DNA from: an uncultured Flavonifractor sp.
GTDB taxonomy: Bacteria > Bacillota > Clostridia > Oscillospirales > Oscillospiraceae
Direction of reading: 5' to 3'
Assembly (NCBI GenBank): GCA_910585415.1
Contig: CAJUDT010000005.1
Coordinates: 1 to 55,384, forward strand
DNA length: 55,384 nucleotides
How positions within the stretch are numbered: the first letter of the stretch is position 1; the number at the start of each line of letters is the position of its first letter. Both the position numbers and the translations under genes were made by a program. Of the stretch, positions 1-7,650 are shown piece after piece. Below the pieces are notes generated by a model that saw only the letters and a list, made by a program, of their open reading frames with translations, was not told where the DNA came from and made no database searches.

Positions 1-22
1 AACAAGTTTTGAAATTTTCCTC

Positions 23-62
23 AGCTTGGCGGGAAAGTCCGCCAGGACTTTTTCGCCAAGCT
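23..62 (-). terminator. Probable terminator after livF
   Basis: An 18-bp stem with two mismatches (arms 23-40 and 45-62, loop of four bases) lies directly after the livF stop codon. On the minus strand it is followed by GAGGAAAATTTC, so there is no clean T-run. It is a strong hairpin but only a moderate intrinsic terminator. Confidence 0.55.
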
Positions 63-63
63 G

Positions 64-774
64 TCAGCTCCCCAGGTAGGCCTTTTTCACGGCCTCGTCC
101 GCCAGGAGCTCCCGGCCCTGGCCGGTGAGGGTCACCCGCCCCGTCTCCAGCACATAGCCCCGGTGGGCCACCGAGAGGGCCATCTGCGCGTTCTGCTCCA
201 CCAGGAGGATGGTGGAGCCCGCCTGGTTCAGCTCCCGGATGATGTCAAAAATCTGCTCCACCAGAATGGGAGCCAGACCCATGGAGGGCTCGTCCAGCAT
301 GAGCAGCTTGGGGTCGGACATGAGGGCCCGGCCCATGGCCAGCATCTGCTGCTCGCCGCCGGAAAGGGTCCCCGCCACCTGCTTCCGCCGCTCCTTCAGG
401 CGGGGGAACTGGGCGTACACCCGCTCCAGATGGGGGTCCACCGCGCTGGCGGGCTGGGTGAAGGCCCCCATCTCCAGGTTTTCCTCTACGGACATTTGCA
501 GAAAGATTCTCCGCCCCTCGGGCACCTGGGCCAGACCCTTGGAGACCAGCTTGGAGGCGGGGACGTTGGAGATATCCTCTCCCATGAAGGAAATGGAGCC
601 TGTCCGGGAGCGCAGAAGTCCCGACACCGTTTGCAGAGTGGTGGTCTTGCCCGCGCCGTTGGCCCCGATGAGCGTGACGATCTCCCCCTCCTCCACCTGG
701 AAGGAGATGCCCTTGACCGCGTGGATGGCGCCGTAATAAACGTTGATGTCCTGTACGTCCAGCATGGTTGCCAT
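64..774 (-). CDS. livF: Branched-chain amino acid ABC transporter ATPase LivF
   Basis: This is one of the two ATPases that energise uptake of leucine, isoleucine, valine or related amino acids through LivHM at the membrane. The 236-aa length is normal for LivF. Walker A (GANGAGKT) is at residues 37-44, the ABC signature (LSGGEQQ) near 137-143 and Walker B with its glutamate (LLMLDE) at 157-162. The start is the ATG giving MATMLDVQ, because upstream codons in this frame are antisense to the end of livG and carry no family similarity. It lies four bases after the livG stop, with GAGGAGGG just upstream. It is the last gene of livJHMGF on minus. Confidence 0.93.
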   Translation of the reverse strand: MATMLDVQDINVYYGAIHAVKGISFQVEEGEIVTLIGANGAGKTTTLQTVSGLLRSRTGSISFMGEDISNVPASKLVSKGLAQVPEGRRIFLQMSVEENLEMGAFTQPASAVDPHLERVYAQFPRLKERRKQVAGTLSGGEQQMLAMGRALMSDPKLLMLDEPSMGLAPILVEQIFDIIRELNQAGSTILLVEQNAQMALSVAHRGYVLETGRVTLTGQGRELLADEAVKKAYLGS

Positions 775-778
775 ACCC

Positions 779-1633
779 TCAGCCCTCCTCGTTCTTGGTT
801 CCCAGATAGGCCCGGATGACCTCAGGGTTATTTTGAATGTCCTCCGGGGTGCCCTTGGCGATGATCTCCCCAAAGTTGAGCACGCAGATGCCCTCACAGA
901 TGCCCATGACCAGACTCATGTCGTGCTCAATGAGCAGTACGGCAATCTGAAAGGTGTCGCGGATTTTGACGATGTTCTCCATGAGCTCCGCCGTCTCGGA
1001 GGGGTTCATGCCCGCCGCAGGCTCGTCCAGCAGCAGCAGGGAGGGGTTTGTACCCAGGGCCCGGACAATCTCCAGCCGCCGCTGGGCCCCGTAGGGAAGG
1101 CTTCCGGCCTTGGCATTGGCCATATCCTGCATATCGAAGATGGACAGGAGCTCCAGGGCCCGCTCGTGGGCTACCCGTTCCTCCTTCCAGTAGGCGGGCA
1201 GGCGGAGAATGCCGCTGAACATCCCATACCCAATGTGGTTGTGGAGGCCCAGCTTCACGTTATCCTCCACAGAGAGGTTGTCAAACAGGCGGATGTTTTG
1301 AAAGGTGCGGGCAATGCCCGCCCGGTTCACCTGGACGGTGTTCATGCCGTGGGTGTCCTTGCCGTCCAGGAGGATGGTGCCCCGTGTGGGCTGATAGACC
1401 TTGGTGAGCAGGTTGAACACAGTGGTCTTGCCCGCGCCGTTGGGGCCGATCAGGCCCGCGATCTCCGTGCGGCCGATGGCCATATCAAACTCGTTGACGG
1501 CGGTGAGTCCGCCGAAATCAATGCCCAGGTGGCGGCACTCCAGAATGGGGGCCTTATCCACGTCCCGCTCCGGGATGCGGTTGGTGGTGGGCACGGGAAC
1601 CAGCTTGGTGGCGTTCTTTTTCGGTGCGGTCAT
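779..1633 (-). CDS. livG: Branched-chain amino acid ABC transporter ATPase LivG
   Basis: This is the second ATPase of the LIV importer (284 aa). Walker A GPNGAGKT is at about residues 63-70, followed by a signature-like segment (LPYGAQRR) and Walker B LLLLDEP. The signature is GAQRR rather than LSGGQ, which is normal for LivG. The N-terminus carries about 29 residues before the ABC domain (MTAPKKNATK...). ATG at 1633 overlaps the livM stop by four bases (ATGA), indicating translational coupling. The alternative upstream start at 1831 lies inside livM and is rejected. Confidence 0.93.
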   Translation of the reverse strand: MTAPKKNATKLVPVPTTNRIPERDVDKAPILECRHLGIDFGGLTAVNEFDMAIGRTEIAGLIGPNGAGKTTVFNLLTKVYQPTRGTILLDGKDTHGMNTVQVNRAGIARTFQNIRLFDNLSVEDNVKLGLHNHIGYGMFSGILRLPAYWKEERVAHERALELLSIFDMQDMANAKAGSLPYGAQRRLEIVRALGTNPSLLLLDEPAAGMNPSETAELMENIVKIRDTFQIAVLLIEHDMSLVMGICEGICVLNFGEIIAKGTPEDIQNNPEVIRAYLGTKNEEG

Positions 1634-2697
1634 GGCGTATTCCCTCCTTTCTTGCTGCGGGTGCGGTCCAGGATTTGGCCGAACAAGCCCTTGATGGCCG
1701 GGCTGTTGGTGGCCAGCATGACCAGAATCAGCACAATGGCATAGACCAGCATACGGTAATCCCGCAGGCCGCGCATGGCGTCGCTCTCCGGCAGGATGGT
1801 CAGGAAGGACGCGGCCACGATGGATCCCCACATGTTGCCCTGTCCGCCCAGGACCACGTACACCAGAATGAGGATGGAGGTGTTAAAGTCGAACTTGGCG
1901 GCTACAATGGTGTTCTGCCCCAGGGAGAAGAGGGCCCCGGCCGCTCCCGCCAGGGCGGCGGAGGTCACAAAGGCCATCATCTTGTATTTGGTCACGTTGA
2001 TGCCCACGCTCTCGGCGGCAATGCGGTTATCCCGCAGGGCCATAATGGCCCGGCCGGAGCGGCTGTTGACCAGGTTGAAGATAATCACCAGGGTAATCAG
2101 AATCAGGAGGAAGCCCGCCAGGAAGGTGGAGATTTTTTCGATGTTGGGAATACCCATGGGGCCGTTGAGAATCATTCTCCCCCCCTGCTCCAGGGTAACG
2201 GTGGGCTTCAGAAAGCTGAAATGCAGGCCGCTCCCGTCCACGCCCACATAGAGGTTTTCAATGATGGACTTGATAATCTGCCCAAAGGCCAGGGTGACAA
2301 TGGCCAGATAGTCGCCGTTGAGGCGGAGGACCGGCACACTGATGAGGGTGCCCACGATTCCCGCGAACACCGCGCCAATGAGCATGGCCAGGGCCAGACG
2401 CACGCCGCTGGCGGGAATCACACCCTGAAGGGCGGAGGCGGCCACCGCTCCGGAGAAGGCCCCCACGCTCATAAAGCCCGCGTGCCCCAAACTCAGCTCG
2501 CCCAGCACGCCAACGGTCAGGTTCAGGGAGAGGGCCATGACCACGTAGGCGCACACTGGCACCAGCTGTCCCTGGAGGGTGGCGGACAGGCCGCCGCCCA
2601 TGGACAGGGCCTGGAGGACCACAAAGGCCGCGATGACAAGGGCGTAGGTCAGAAAATTGACGCGGGAGGTACGGCTCATGGCGTTCAATCGTTTCAT
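1630..2697 (-). CDS. livM: Branched-chain amino acid ABC transporter permease LivM
   Basis: This integral membrane permease (355 aa) forms the translocation pore with LivH. It has about nine hydrophobic segments, and the family-typical stretch GELSLGHAGFMSVGAF is present near residue 65. The start ATG at 2697 is preceded by AAGGGGGGCGGAG. It begins 15 bases after the livH stop and its stop overlaps the livG start, so all four genes read as one unit. Its length fits the family; nothing unusual is visible. Confidence 0.92.
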   Translation of the reverse strand: MKRLNAMSRTSRVNFLTYALVIAAFVVLQALSMGGGLSATLQGQLVPVCAYVVMALSLNLTVGVLGELSLGHAGFMSVGAFSGAVAASALQGVIPASGVRLALAMLIGAVFAGIVGTLISVPVLRLNGDYLAIVTLAFGQIIKSIIENLYVGVDGSGLHFSFLKPTVTLEQGGRMILNGPMGIPNIEKISTFLAGFLLILITLVIIFNLVNSRSGRAIMALRDNRIAAESVGINVTKYKMMAFVTSAALAGAAGALFSLGQNTIVAAKFDFNTSILILVYVVLGGQGNMWGSIVAASFLTILPESDAMRGLRDYRMLVYAIVLILVMLATNSPAIKGLFGQILDRTRSKKGGNTP

Positions 2698-2712
2698 ATG
2701 TCTCCGCCCCCC

Positions 2713-3597
2713 TTACACTTTCTCACGAATCTGCTTGCCCAGCAGACCGGTGGGCTTCACCAGCAGGACCACAATCAGCACCGCAAACACAATGGCATTG
2801 GCCAGCTGCGTGGAGATGTAGGCTCCGGCGAAAATCTCAATGATGCCCAAAAGCAGGCCCCCCAGGAAGGCCCCGGGGATGGAGCCAATGCCCCCGAACA
2901 CGGCGGCGGTAAAGGCCTTGATGCCGGGCATGGATCCGGTGGTGGGCACCAGAATGGGATAGCTGGACATGTACAGCACCCCGGCAATGGCCGCCAGGGC
3001 GGAGCCGATGGCAAAGGTCACGGAGATGGTGGTATCCACATTGATGCCCATGAGCTGGGCGGCTCCCTTGTCCTCGGAGCAGGCCCGCATGGCCTTGCCC
3101 ATCTTGGTCTGACCGGTGAACCAGGTCAGCACAAGCATGATAACCACACAGACGATGACCGTCACCAGTGTGGTGCGGCTCACATGGAGCTGCCCGTCAA
3201 AGAGGACCAGGGCATCCCCCTTGATGAAGGTGGGAAACATCTTGTTGTTGGAGCTCCACAGCAGCTGGGCTCCATTTTGAAGGAAGTAGCTGACGCCGAT
3301 GGCGGTGATGAGCACCGCCAGGGAGGGGGCCTGCCGGAGAGGCTTATAGGCCAGCCGCTCAATCACAATGCCCAGGGCGGTACACACGGCCATGGCCAGA
3401 ATGACGCCCAGCAGCGGGGGCAGCTCGTAGGTCGAGACGGCAAAAAAACAGATGTACGCACCCACCATGATTACATCGCCGTGGGCGAAGTTGAGCATTT
3501 TGGCAATGCCGTAAACCATGGTGTAGCCCAGAGCAATGATGGCGTACACACTGCCCAGACTGATACCGTTAATCAGGTTGGTCAGGAAGGTCACCAT
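2713..3597 (-). CDS. livH: Branched-chain amino acid ABC transporter permease LivH
   Basis: This permease (294 aa) pairs with LivM. It opens with a family-typical N-terminus (TNLINGISLGSVYAIIALG, then YTMVYGIAKMLNFAHGD) and is hydrophobic throughout. ATG at 3597 is chosen over the in-frame GTG at 3606 because AGAGG (3606-3610) would overlap the GTG but lies eight bases before the ATG. It is the first gene of livHMGF and is separated from livJ by about 260 bp of strong hairpins. Its expression is therefore probably lower than that of the binding protein. Confidence 0.92.
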   Translation of the reverse strand: MVTFLTNLINGISLGSVYAIIALGYTMVYGIAKMLNFAHGDVIMVGAYICFFAVSTYELPPLLGVILAMAVCTALGIVIERLAYKPLRQAPSLAVLITAIGVSYFLQNGAQLLWSSNNKMFPTFIKGDALVLFDGQLHVSRTTLVTVIVCVVIMLVLTWFTGQTKMGKAMRACSEDKGAAQLMGINVDTTISVTFAIGSALAAIAGVLYMSSYPILVPTTGSMPGIKAFTAAVFGGIGSIPGAFLGGLLLGIIEIFAGAYISTQLANAIVFAVLIVVLLVKPTGLLGKQIREKV

Positions 3598-3696
3598 AAC
3601 ACACACCTCTAACTCTTATGTTTCTCTCATACGATTGCTTGATAAAAGGATGCAAACGTCTCAGGTTCCGCAAACAGGACCGCCGGTACAGCGGCC

Positions 3697-3755
3697 GGGC
3701 CTATCGGAGCAGCGCCGGAGGGATGAGCCGCCTCCGGCGCTGCTCCGACAGGCCC
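3697..3755. repeat. Long inverted repeat between livJ and livH
   Basis: Arms of 26 bases (3697-3722 and 3730-3755) pair with only two internal mismatches around a seven-base loop. No T-run follows on either strand, so it is not a classical terminator. It may protect the livJ mRNA 3' end, as REP-type hairpins do in other operons (inference). Confidence 0.8.
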
Positions 3756-3782
3756 GTTTCGTAACGGGTAAATCCGGCAAAA

Positions 3783-3816
3783 GCAAAGGGCCGCCGCCCT
3801 CGCGGCAGCCCTTTGC
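3783..3816 (-). terminator. Terminator/attenuator after livJ
   Basis: A 15-bp stem with one mismatch (arms starting GCAAAGGGC) is followed on the minus strand by TTTTGCC (T-run at 3779-3782). It sits 40 bp after the livJ stop. It would end most livJ transcripts and allow partial read-through into livHMGF, a common arrangement for binding protein versus membrane genes. Confidence 0.75.
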
Positions 3817-3855
3817 TTGATGTTGCAGCCGGTTGTCTGAACGGTGCGCCTGGAA

Positions 3856-5112
3856 TCAATCCATACCCACGTAAGCGCCGTTCTGAATGACCATGCCCTT
3901 GGGGCTCTTGCTCACCGCGCCGGTGACGTCCCAGGTCATGCCCTCGCCGGTGAGGCCGTCAAAGGTCATGCTGTTGAACTGCTCAATCAGCAGACTGCTC
4001 AGATTGGCCGCGTTCATGTCGGGGGTGGCGTTGCCGGCAACCAGGGCGTTGTAGATGGCGTACACGCAGTCATAGGCGTCGGCGGCAAACTGGTTGGGAA
4101 TCTCGCCGTACTTCTCCTGGTACTTGCTCACAAAGCTGCGGGTGGCCTCGTCCTCCGCGTCGGCATTGAAGGGGGTCAGGAGCATGACGCCCTCGGCCAG
4201 GGAGGTGTCAAAGCCCTCCACGCCCAGAATGCCGTCCATGCCGTCAATGCCGAACCACTTGGGCGCGTAGTCCATGGCGTTGGCCTGAGTGAAAATCAGG
4301 GCGGCGGCATCATAGTACATGGGCAGGAACACCAGGTCCGCGCCCTGGGCCTTGGCGTCGTTGAGCTGCACGGAGAAGTCGGTCTTGGTGTCCTCGGTGA
4401 AGGTGGTGACGCTCACCACATTGAGCTTGAGCTCCTCGGCCTTGGCGGCAAAGCTGTTGTACACGCCGGTGGAGTAAACGTCGTCGTTCTTATAGATAAC
4501 GGCAATGCTGGAGCCCAGGTTCTGGTCGGCGATGTACTGGGCGGAGGCGGAGCCCTGGTTGGGGTCCACGAAGCACATCTGATACACGCACTCCTTGCGC
4601 TGCACGTCCACGGTGCCGGTGAGGGGGTTGCTCACGCCGCCCAGCACGTCGGTGGAGGAAGCGGAGGGGGTCAGGTAGAATATCTTGTCCCGGTTGGCCT
4701 CAGAGGACGTGGCCACGCCGGGGGTAGAGGTGACGGAGCCCAGGAAAATCTGCATCCCCCAGCCCTTCAGGGTGTTGTAGGCGTTGACGGACTTCTCTGC
4801 GTCATGGGCGTCGTCCTCGTAGCGCAGGTCAATCTGAATGCCGCCCAGGGCGTTGATCTCGTCGGCGGCGATGCGCGCGCCGTTGGCCGCCGCGTTGCCG
4901 TAGATGGCCGCGCCGCCGGTCAGGGGGCCCACGCCGCCAATCTTAAAGGCGTCGCCAGCGGGGGCCGGAGCGGGGGTGGAAACGTCGCCGCCGCCGTTGG
5001 GCGCGGGGGTGGAAGCGGCTCCACCGCCGCCGGAGCTGCCGCAGCCCGCCAGCAGGGAAAGGCAGAGGGCTCCTGTCAGAGCAAGAGACAGGAAACGGGA
5101 TTTCTTCATCAT
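3856..5112 (-). CDS. livJ: Branched-chain amino acid ABC transporter substrate-binding lipoprotein
   Basis: This extracellular lipoprotein delivers its ligand to LivHMGF. The 418-aa product starts MMKKSRFLSLAL with a lipobox LLAGC near residue 22 and a low-complexity Gly/Ser/Thr/Pro/Ala linker. A type 1 periplasmic-binding (Peripla_BP_6) domain beginning KIGGVGPLTGGAAIYG follows. ATG at 5112 is seven bases after GGAGG. A second GGAGGTAAT copy lies about 25 bases further upstream without a start codon. It is transcribed from the promoter at 5203-5231. The ligand cannot be fixed from sequence; other amino acids are possible. Confidence 0.92.
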   Translation of the reverse strand: MMKKSRFLSLALTGALCLSLLAGCGSSGGGGAASTPAPNGGGDVSTPAPAPAGDAFKIGGVGPLTGGAAIYGNAAANGARIAADEINALGGIQIDLRYEDDAHDAEKSVNAYNTLKGWGMQIFLGSVTSTPGVATSSEANRDKIFYLTPSASSTDVLGGVSNPLTGTVDVQRKECVYQMCFVDPNQGSASAQYIADQNLGSSIAVIYKNDDVYSTGVYNSFAAKAEELKLNVVSVTTFTEDTKTDFSVQLNDAKAQGADLVFLPMYYDAAALIFTQANAMDYAPKWFGIDGMDGILGVEGFDTSLAEGVMLLTPFNADAEDEATRSFVSKYQEKYGEIPNQFAADAYDCVYAIYNALVAGNATPDMNAANLSSLLIEQFNSMTFDGLTGEGMTWDVTGAVSKSPKGMVIQNGAYVGMD

Positions 5113-5195
5113 TTCATTACCTCCAGTATGGATGCTCGGATTACCTCCCGCCGGAAGACGAAGGCCGAAAACCCGGCCGGACCCTTTGGGAAGTT

Positions 5196-5232
5196 GTTGA
5201 CAATTATATCTTCCACAGGGCGAATTGTCAAC
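5196..5232 (-). promoter_or_regulatory. livJ promoter with framing inverted repeat (operator candidate)
   Basis: On the minus strand TTGACA (5226-5231) and TATAAT (5203-5208) are separated by exactly 17 bases, a perfect sigma-A-type promoter. The element is framed by a perfect 10-bp inverted repeat, GTTGACAATT (5196-5205) and AATTGTCAAC (5223-5232), with 17 bases between arms. Each arm overlaps one core element, so a dimeric repressor bound here would block polymerase. The regulator is unknown; the repressor idea is inference. Confidence 0.85.
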
Positions 5233-5307
5233 CGTGTAAATGCACAATGGCCCTTCCCGGAGGTGGACCATTGTCGGAACATTATACAATTTGGCAAAGA
5301 ACATCCG

Positions 5308-6030
5308 TCAAATCACCAGCCCGCCGTTGGGGGCCAGGACCTGCCCCGTGAGAAAACGGGCCTCCTCGGAGGCCAGAAACCACGCCCCTCCGGCCACGTC
5401 CTCCGGACGCCCGATGCACCCCAGCGGGGTTTCCTCCGCCAGGGCCTCCAGGTCCGCCGGGGTGAGATTTGCGTTCATTTCCGTGTCAATTACCCCCGGT
5501 GAGAGGCAATTTACCGTAATTCCAGAGGGCCCCAGCTCCTTGGCCAGGGCCTTGGTCAGGCCGATAACCGCCGCCTAGGGGGCCGAGTAGGCCGCCTCGC
5601 AGGAGGCCCCCACCTGCCCCCACATGGAGGCCATGGTGATAATCCGTCCGGCCTTTCGGTGGATGAAATGGGGGAGCGCCGCCCGAATGGTATGAAAGAC
5701 CCCGTCCACATTGACGGCAAAGATATGCCGCCAATCGGCGTCGGTCAAATCGCCAAATAATTTCTGCTGGGCCACCCCGGCGTTACATATCAGAATGTCA
5801 AGTTGACAAAATTTATCTAACACATTGTCAACTGTTTTTTGGACCTGCACCGGGTCAGTCACGTCGCACCGCACCGCCCAGCCCCCCAGCTCCTCCGCCA
5901 GGGCCTGGGCCTGGGTATGGGCCTGCCGGTAGCCGAGGACCACCCGGTCCCCCCCCGCCGCGAACCGCCGGGCGCAGGCCGCGCCGATGCCCCGGCTTCC
6001 GCCGGTGATGAACACCACACGTTGAGACAT
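5308..6030 (-). pseudogene. Short-chain dehydrogenase/reductase with in-frame amber at the catalytic lysine
   Basis: This NAD(P)-dependent SDR of FabG type spans 240 codons. The glycine motif GGSRGIG is at residues 10-16, NAG near 83-85, the catalytic Ser at 135 and Tyr at 148. Codon 152 is TAG (5575-5577), exactly the lysine of YxxxK (Y-S-A-P-stop). The frame then continues uninterrupted (AAVIGLTKALAKELG, then SGITVN) to the normal C-terminus at 5308. The segment WGxxGASCE resembles EF-P 5-aminopentanone reductase (YmfI), an assignment I hold at moderate confidence. AAGGAG lies ten bases before the ATG. Either the gene is newly inactivated by a single AAG-to-TAG change, or the codon is read through, or it is an assembly error. 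Confidence 0.85.
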
Positions 6031-6148
6031 TGTCCGTTCGCTCCTTGCTTCAAGTCTGTGGGTCCCGGAGCTCCCCGCCGGGCCGCTGGGATAAAGGGAC
6101 GCCCGCCCTCATAAGCTGAAAGAAACGGGACACAGGGAGGCGAGCGCG

Positions 6149-6703
6149 ATGGAGTACCGCTTTGGGCTGCTGGAGGGCCGGGGGTGGCTGACCGCAGTAC
6201 CGGAGGGGCCCCGGGTCCAGTGCCGGGCGGAGCTGTCCGGCGTGAGCCGGGGGCTGTACAAGGTTCATCTCACGGGAAGGGGCGGGTCCTTTTTGCTGGG
6301 CACCCTGATTCCAGAGGGGGGGAGCCTCCGCCTGCACCGGACCGTCTCCCTGGACCAGCTCAAGCGGCAGGGGGTCTGGCCTCCAGAGGGGGCCTTTGCG
6401 GAACTGGCCTTTGCCCCGGAACGCGTCCGCCCCCCCGCAGGGTGGGTGCCGGAGGGGGCCCCCGCCCGCCTGCTGGGAGAACCCCTGCTGGCCCGGTGCG
6501 CCCAGCCGCTGCGGGGGGTCCTTCTGCACCGGCGGGAGAGCGGTTTCTCCCTGGCCGTCCCCTGGCAGGCAGGGGAGGAATTTCCCCTGCCTCCCCTCTT
6601 CTGCTTCGCCAGGGCGGAGCGGCTGGGGGGGAGAGCTTACGCGGTGTTCTCCTTCACCCGCCGGGGCTGTCCGGTGCCGCCCGGCGGCGGGGAGGACGGT
6701 TGA
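6149..6703 (+). CDS. Hypothetical protein (184 aa)
   Basis: I do not recognise this family. The predicted product is soluble, rich in Arg, Gly, Pro and Leu, with no signal peptide or membrane segment. Its beta-rich pattern (MEYRFGLLEGRGWLTAVPEG, then GLYKVHLTG) could suggest a small barrel domain, but that is a guess. GGGAGG stands eight bases before the ATG. It is isolated: the SDR remnant is divergent on its left and ispE is convergent on its right, behind a minus-strand terminator. Codon use matches the neighbours, so it is probably a real, lineage-restricted gene. Confidence 0.7.
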   Translation: MEYRFGLLEGRGWLTAVPEGPRVQCRAELSGVSRGLYKVHLTGRGGSFLLGTLIPEGGSLRLHRTVSLDQLKRQGVWPPEGAFAELAFAPERVRPPAGWVPEGAPARLLGEPLLARCAQPLRGVLLHRRESGFSLAVPWQAGEEFPLPPLFCFARAERLGGRAYAVFSFTRRGCPVPPGGGEDG

Positions 6704-6725
6704 TCCCCCTCCGGCCGGGAAAAAA

Positions 6726-6749
6726 CGGGAAACCCGTCCGGGTTTCCCG
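6726..6749 (-). terminator. Terminator of the lrp-ispE operon
   Basis: A perfect 11-bp stem (CGGGAAACCCG and its complement, two-base loop) is followed on the minus strand by TTTTTTCCC. It lies 18 bp after the ispE stop. Confidence 0.85.
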
Positions 6750-6766
6750 CGGAATAGCCCCGCCCC

Positions 6767-7636
6767 TTAGACCGGGCCGGCAATTCGTGTGAGGAATGTC
6801 TCGGAATAACTCTCCGCCAGGGCGTCTCGGGCGCTTTGCGCGGCCTCCGCCCGGTCGAAGAGCCCGAAAACCGTGGGGCCGGTGCCGCTCATGCTGGCCC
6901 CCAGGGCCCCATGCTGGATGAGAGTGTTTTGGATGGCCCGGACCTCCACCCGCCGCCGGGGGGGGAGGGCGTCCTCAAAGACGTTGTACATGCGCCGGGC
7001 CACGCCGGTCAAATCCCCCGCCTTCAGGGCGGCGATCAGTCCGCCGGTATCCGGGCGGCACCGTATGCGCACCCGGTCGATGCACCCAAAGAGCTCCGGG
7101 GTGGACACGGAGAAGGCGGGCTTGCACAGCACCGCATAGCAGGATGGCAGCGGGGGCAGCGGGGTAAGCCGCTCCCCTCTCCCCTCGGCCAGGGCGGTGC
7201 CCCCCCTGACGCAGTAGGGCACGTCGGAGCCCACCCGCGCCCCGACTTCCGCCAGCTCCTCCCGGCTCAGGCCCAGGGAGAGCAGGTCATTGAGCCCCCG
7301 CAGGACGGCGGCGGCGTCGGCGCTCCCTCCGGCCAGACCGGCGCATACGGGTATGCGCTTCTCCAGCCGGATGGACAGGCCCCCGTGGTCCGCCCCCACC
7401 GCCTCGCACAGGCGCAGGGCGGCGGCAGCGGCCAGATTTTTTTCGTTGGCGGGCAGGAAGCCCAGGCTGCTGCTCATCCGCAGGGGCTCCCCCGTACCGG
7501 TCTCCAGGCGGATCTGGTCGCACAGGTCCACCGTCTGCATGACCATGCGCATTTCGTGGTAGCCGTCCTCCCGGCGGCGGAGTACATCCAGGGACAGATT
7601 GAGCTTGGCCTGCGCCTGGATTTCAAGTACCGGCAT
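6767..7636 (-). CDS. ispE: 4-diphosphocytidyl-2-C-methyl-D-erythritol kinase IspE
   Basis: IspE phosphorylates CDP-methylerythritol at the 2-hydroxyl in the non-mevalonate (MEP) isoprenoid pathway. The 289-aa product has the usual length. It begins PVLEIQAQAKLNLSLDVLRR with the conserved AKxNLxL/DGYHE segment and carries the GHMP-kinase ATP loop PVCAGLAGGSADAAAVL near residues 90-106. A C-terminal ASMSGTGPTVFGLF motif is also present. ATG at 7636 lies 14 bases after the DUF1015 stop; upstream in-frame codons belong to DUF1015 antisense. It is the last gene of the six-gene operon. Confidence 0.93.
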   Translation of the reverse strand: MPVLEIQAQAKLNLSLDVLRRREDGYHEMRMVMQTVDLCDQIRLETGTGEPLRMSSSLGFLPANEKNLAAAAALRLCEAVGADHGGLSIRLEKRIPVCAGLAGGSADAAAVLRGLNDLLSLGLSREELAEVGARVGSDVPYCVRGGTALAEGRGERLTPLPPLPSCYAVLCKPAFSVSTPELFGCIDRVRIRCRPDTGGLIAALKAGDLTGVARRMYNVFEDALPPRRRVEVRAIQNTLIQHGALGASMSGTGPTVFGLFDRAEAAQSARDALAESYSETFLTRIAGPV

Positions 7637-7650
7637 GACTGCCGCCCCCC

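Noticed and set aside
1624..3612. A 662-codon open frame on plus opposite livM and livH
   Set aside because: Same GC artefact; the translation is His/Gly/Gln-rich and matches nothing, while the minus strand encodes complete permeases.
5281..5310. A second TATAAT on minus upstream of the livJ promoter
   Set aside because: The only TTGACG-like -35 is 19 bases away, and the element overlaps the end of the SDR gene; the promoter at 5203-5231 is far better.
5575..5577. Claiming a pyrrolysine-containing enzyme
   Set aside because: No pyl genes are in the window and a single substitution explains the codon; it is kept only as a question.
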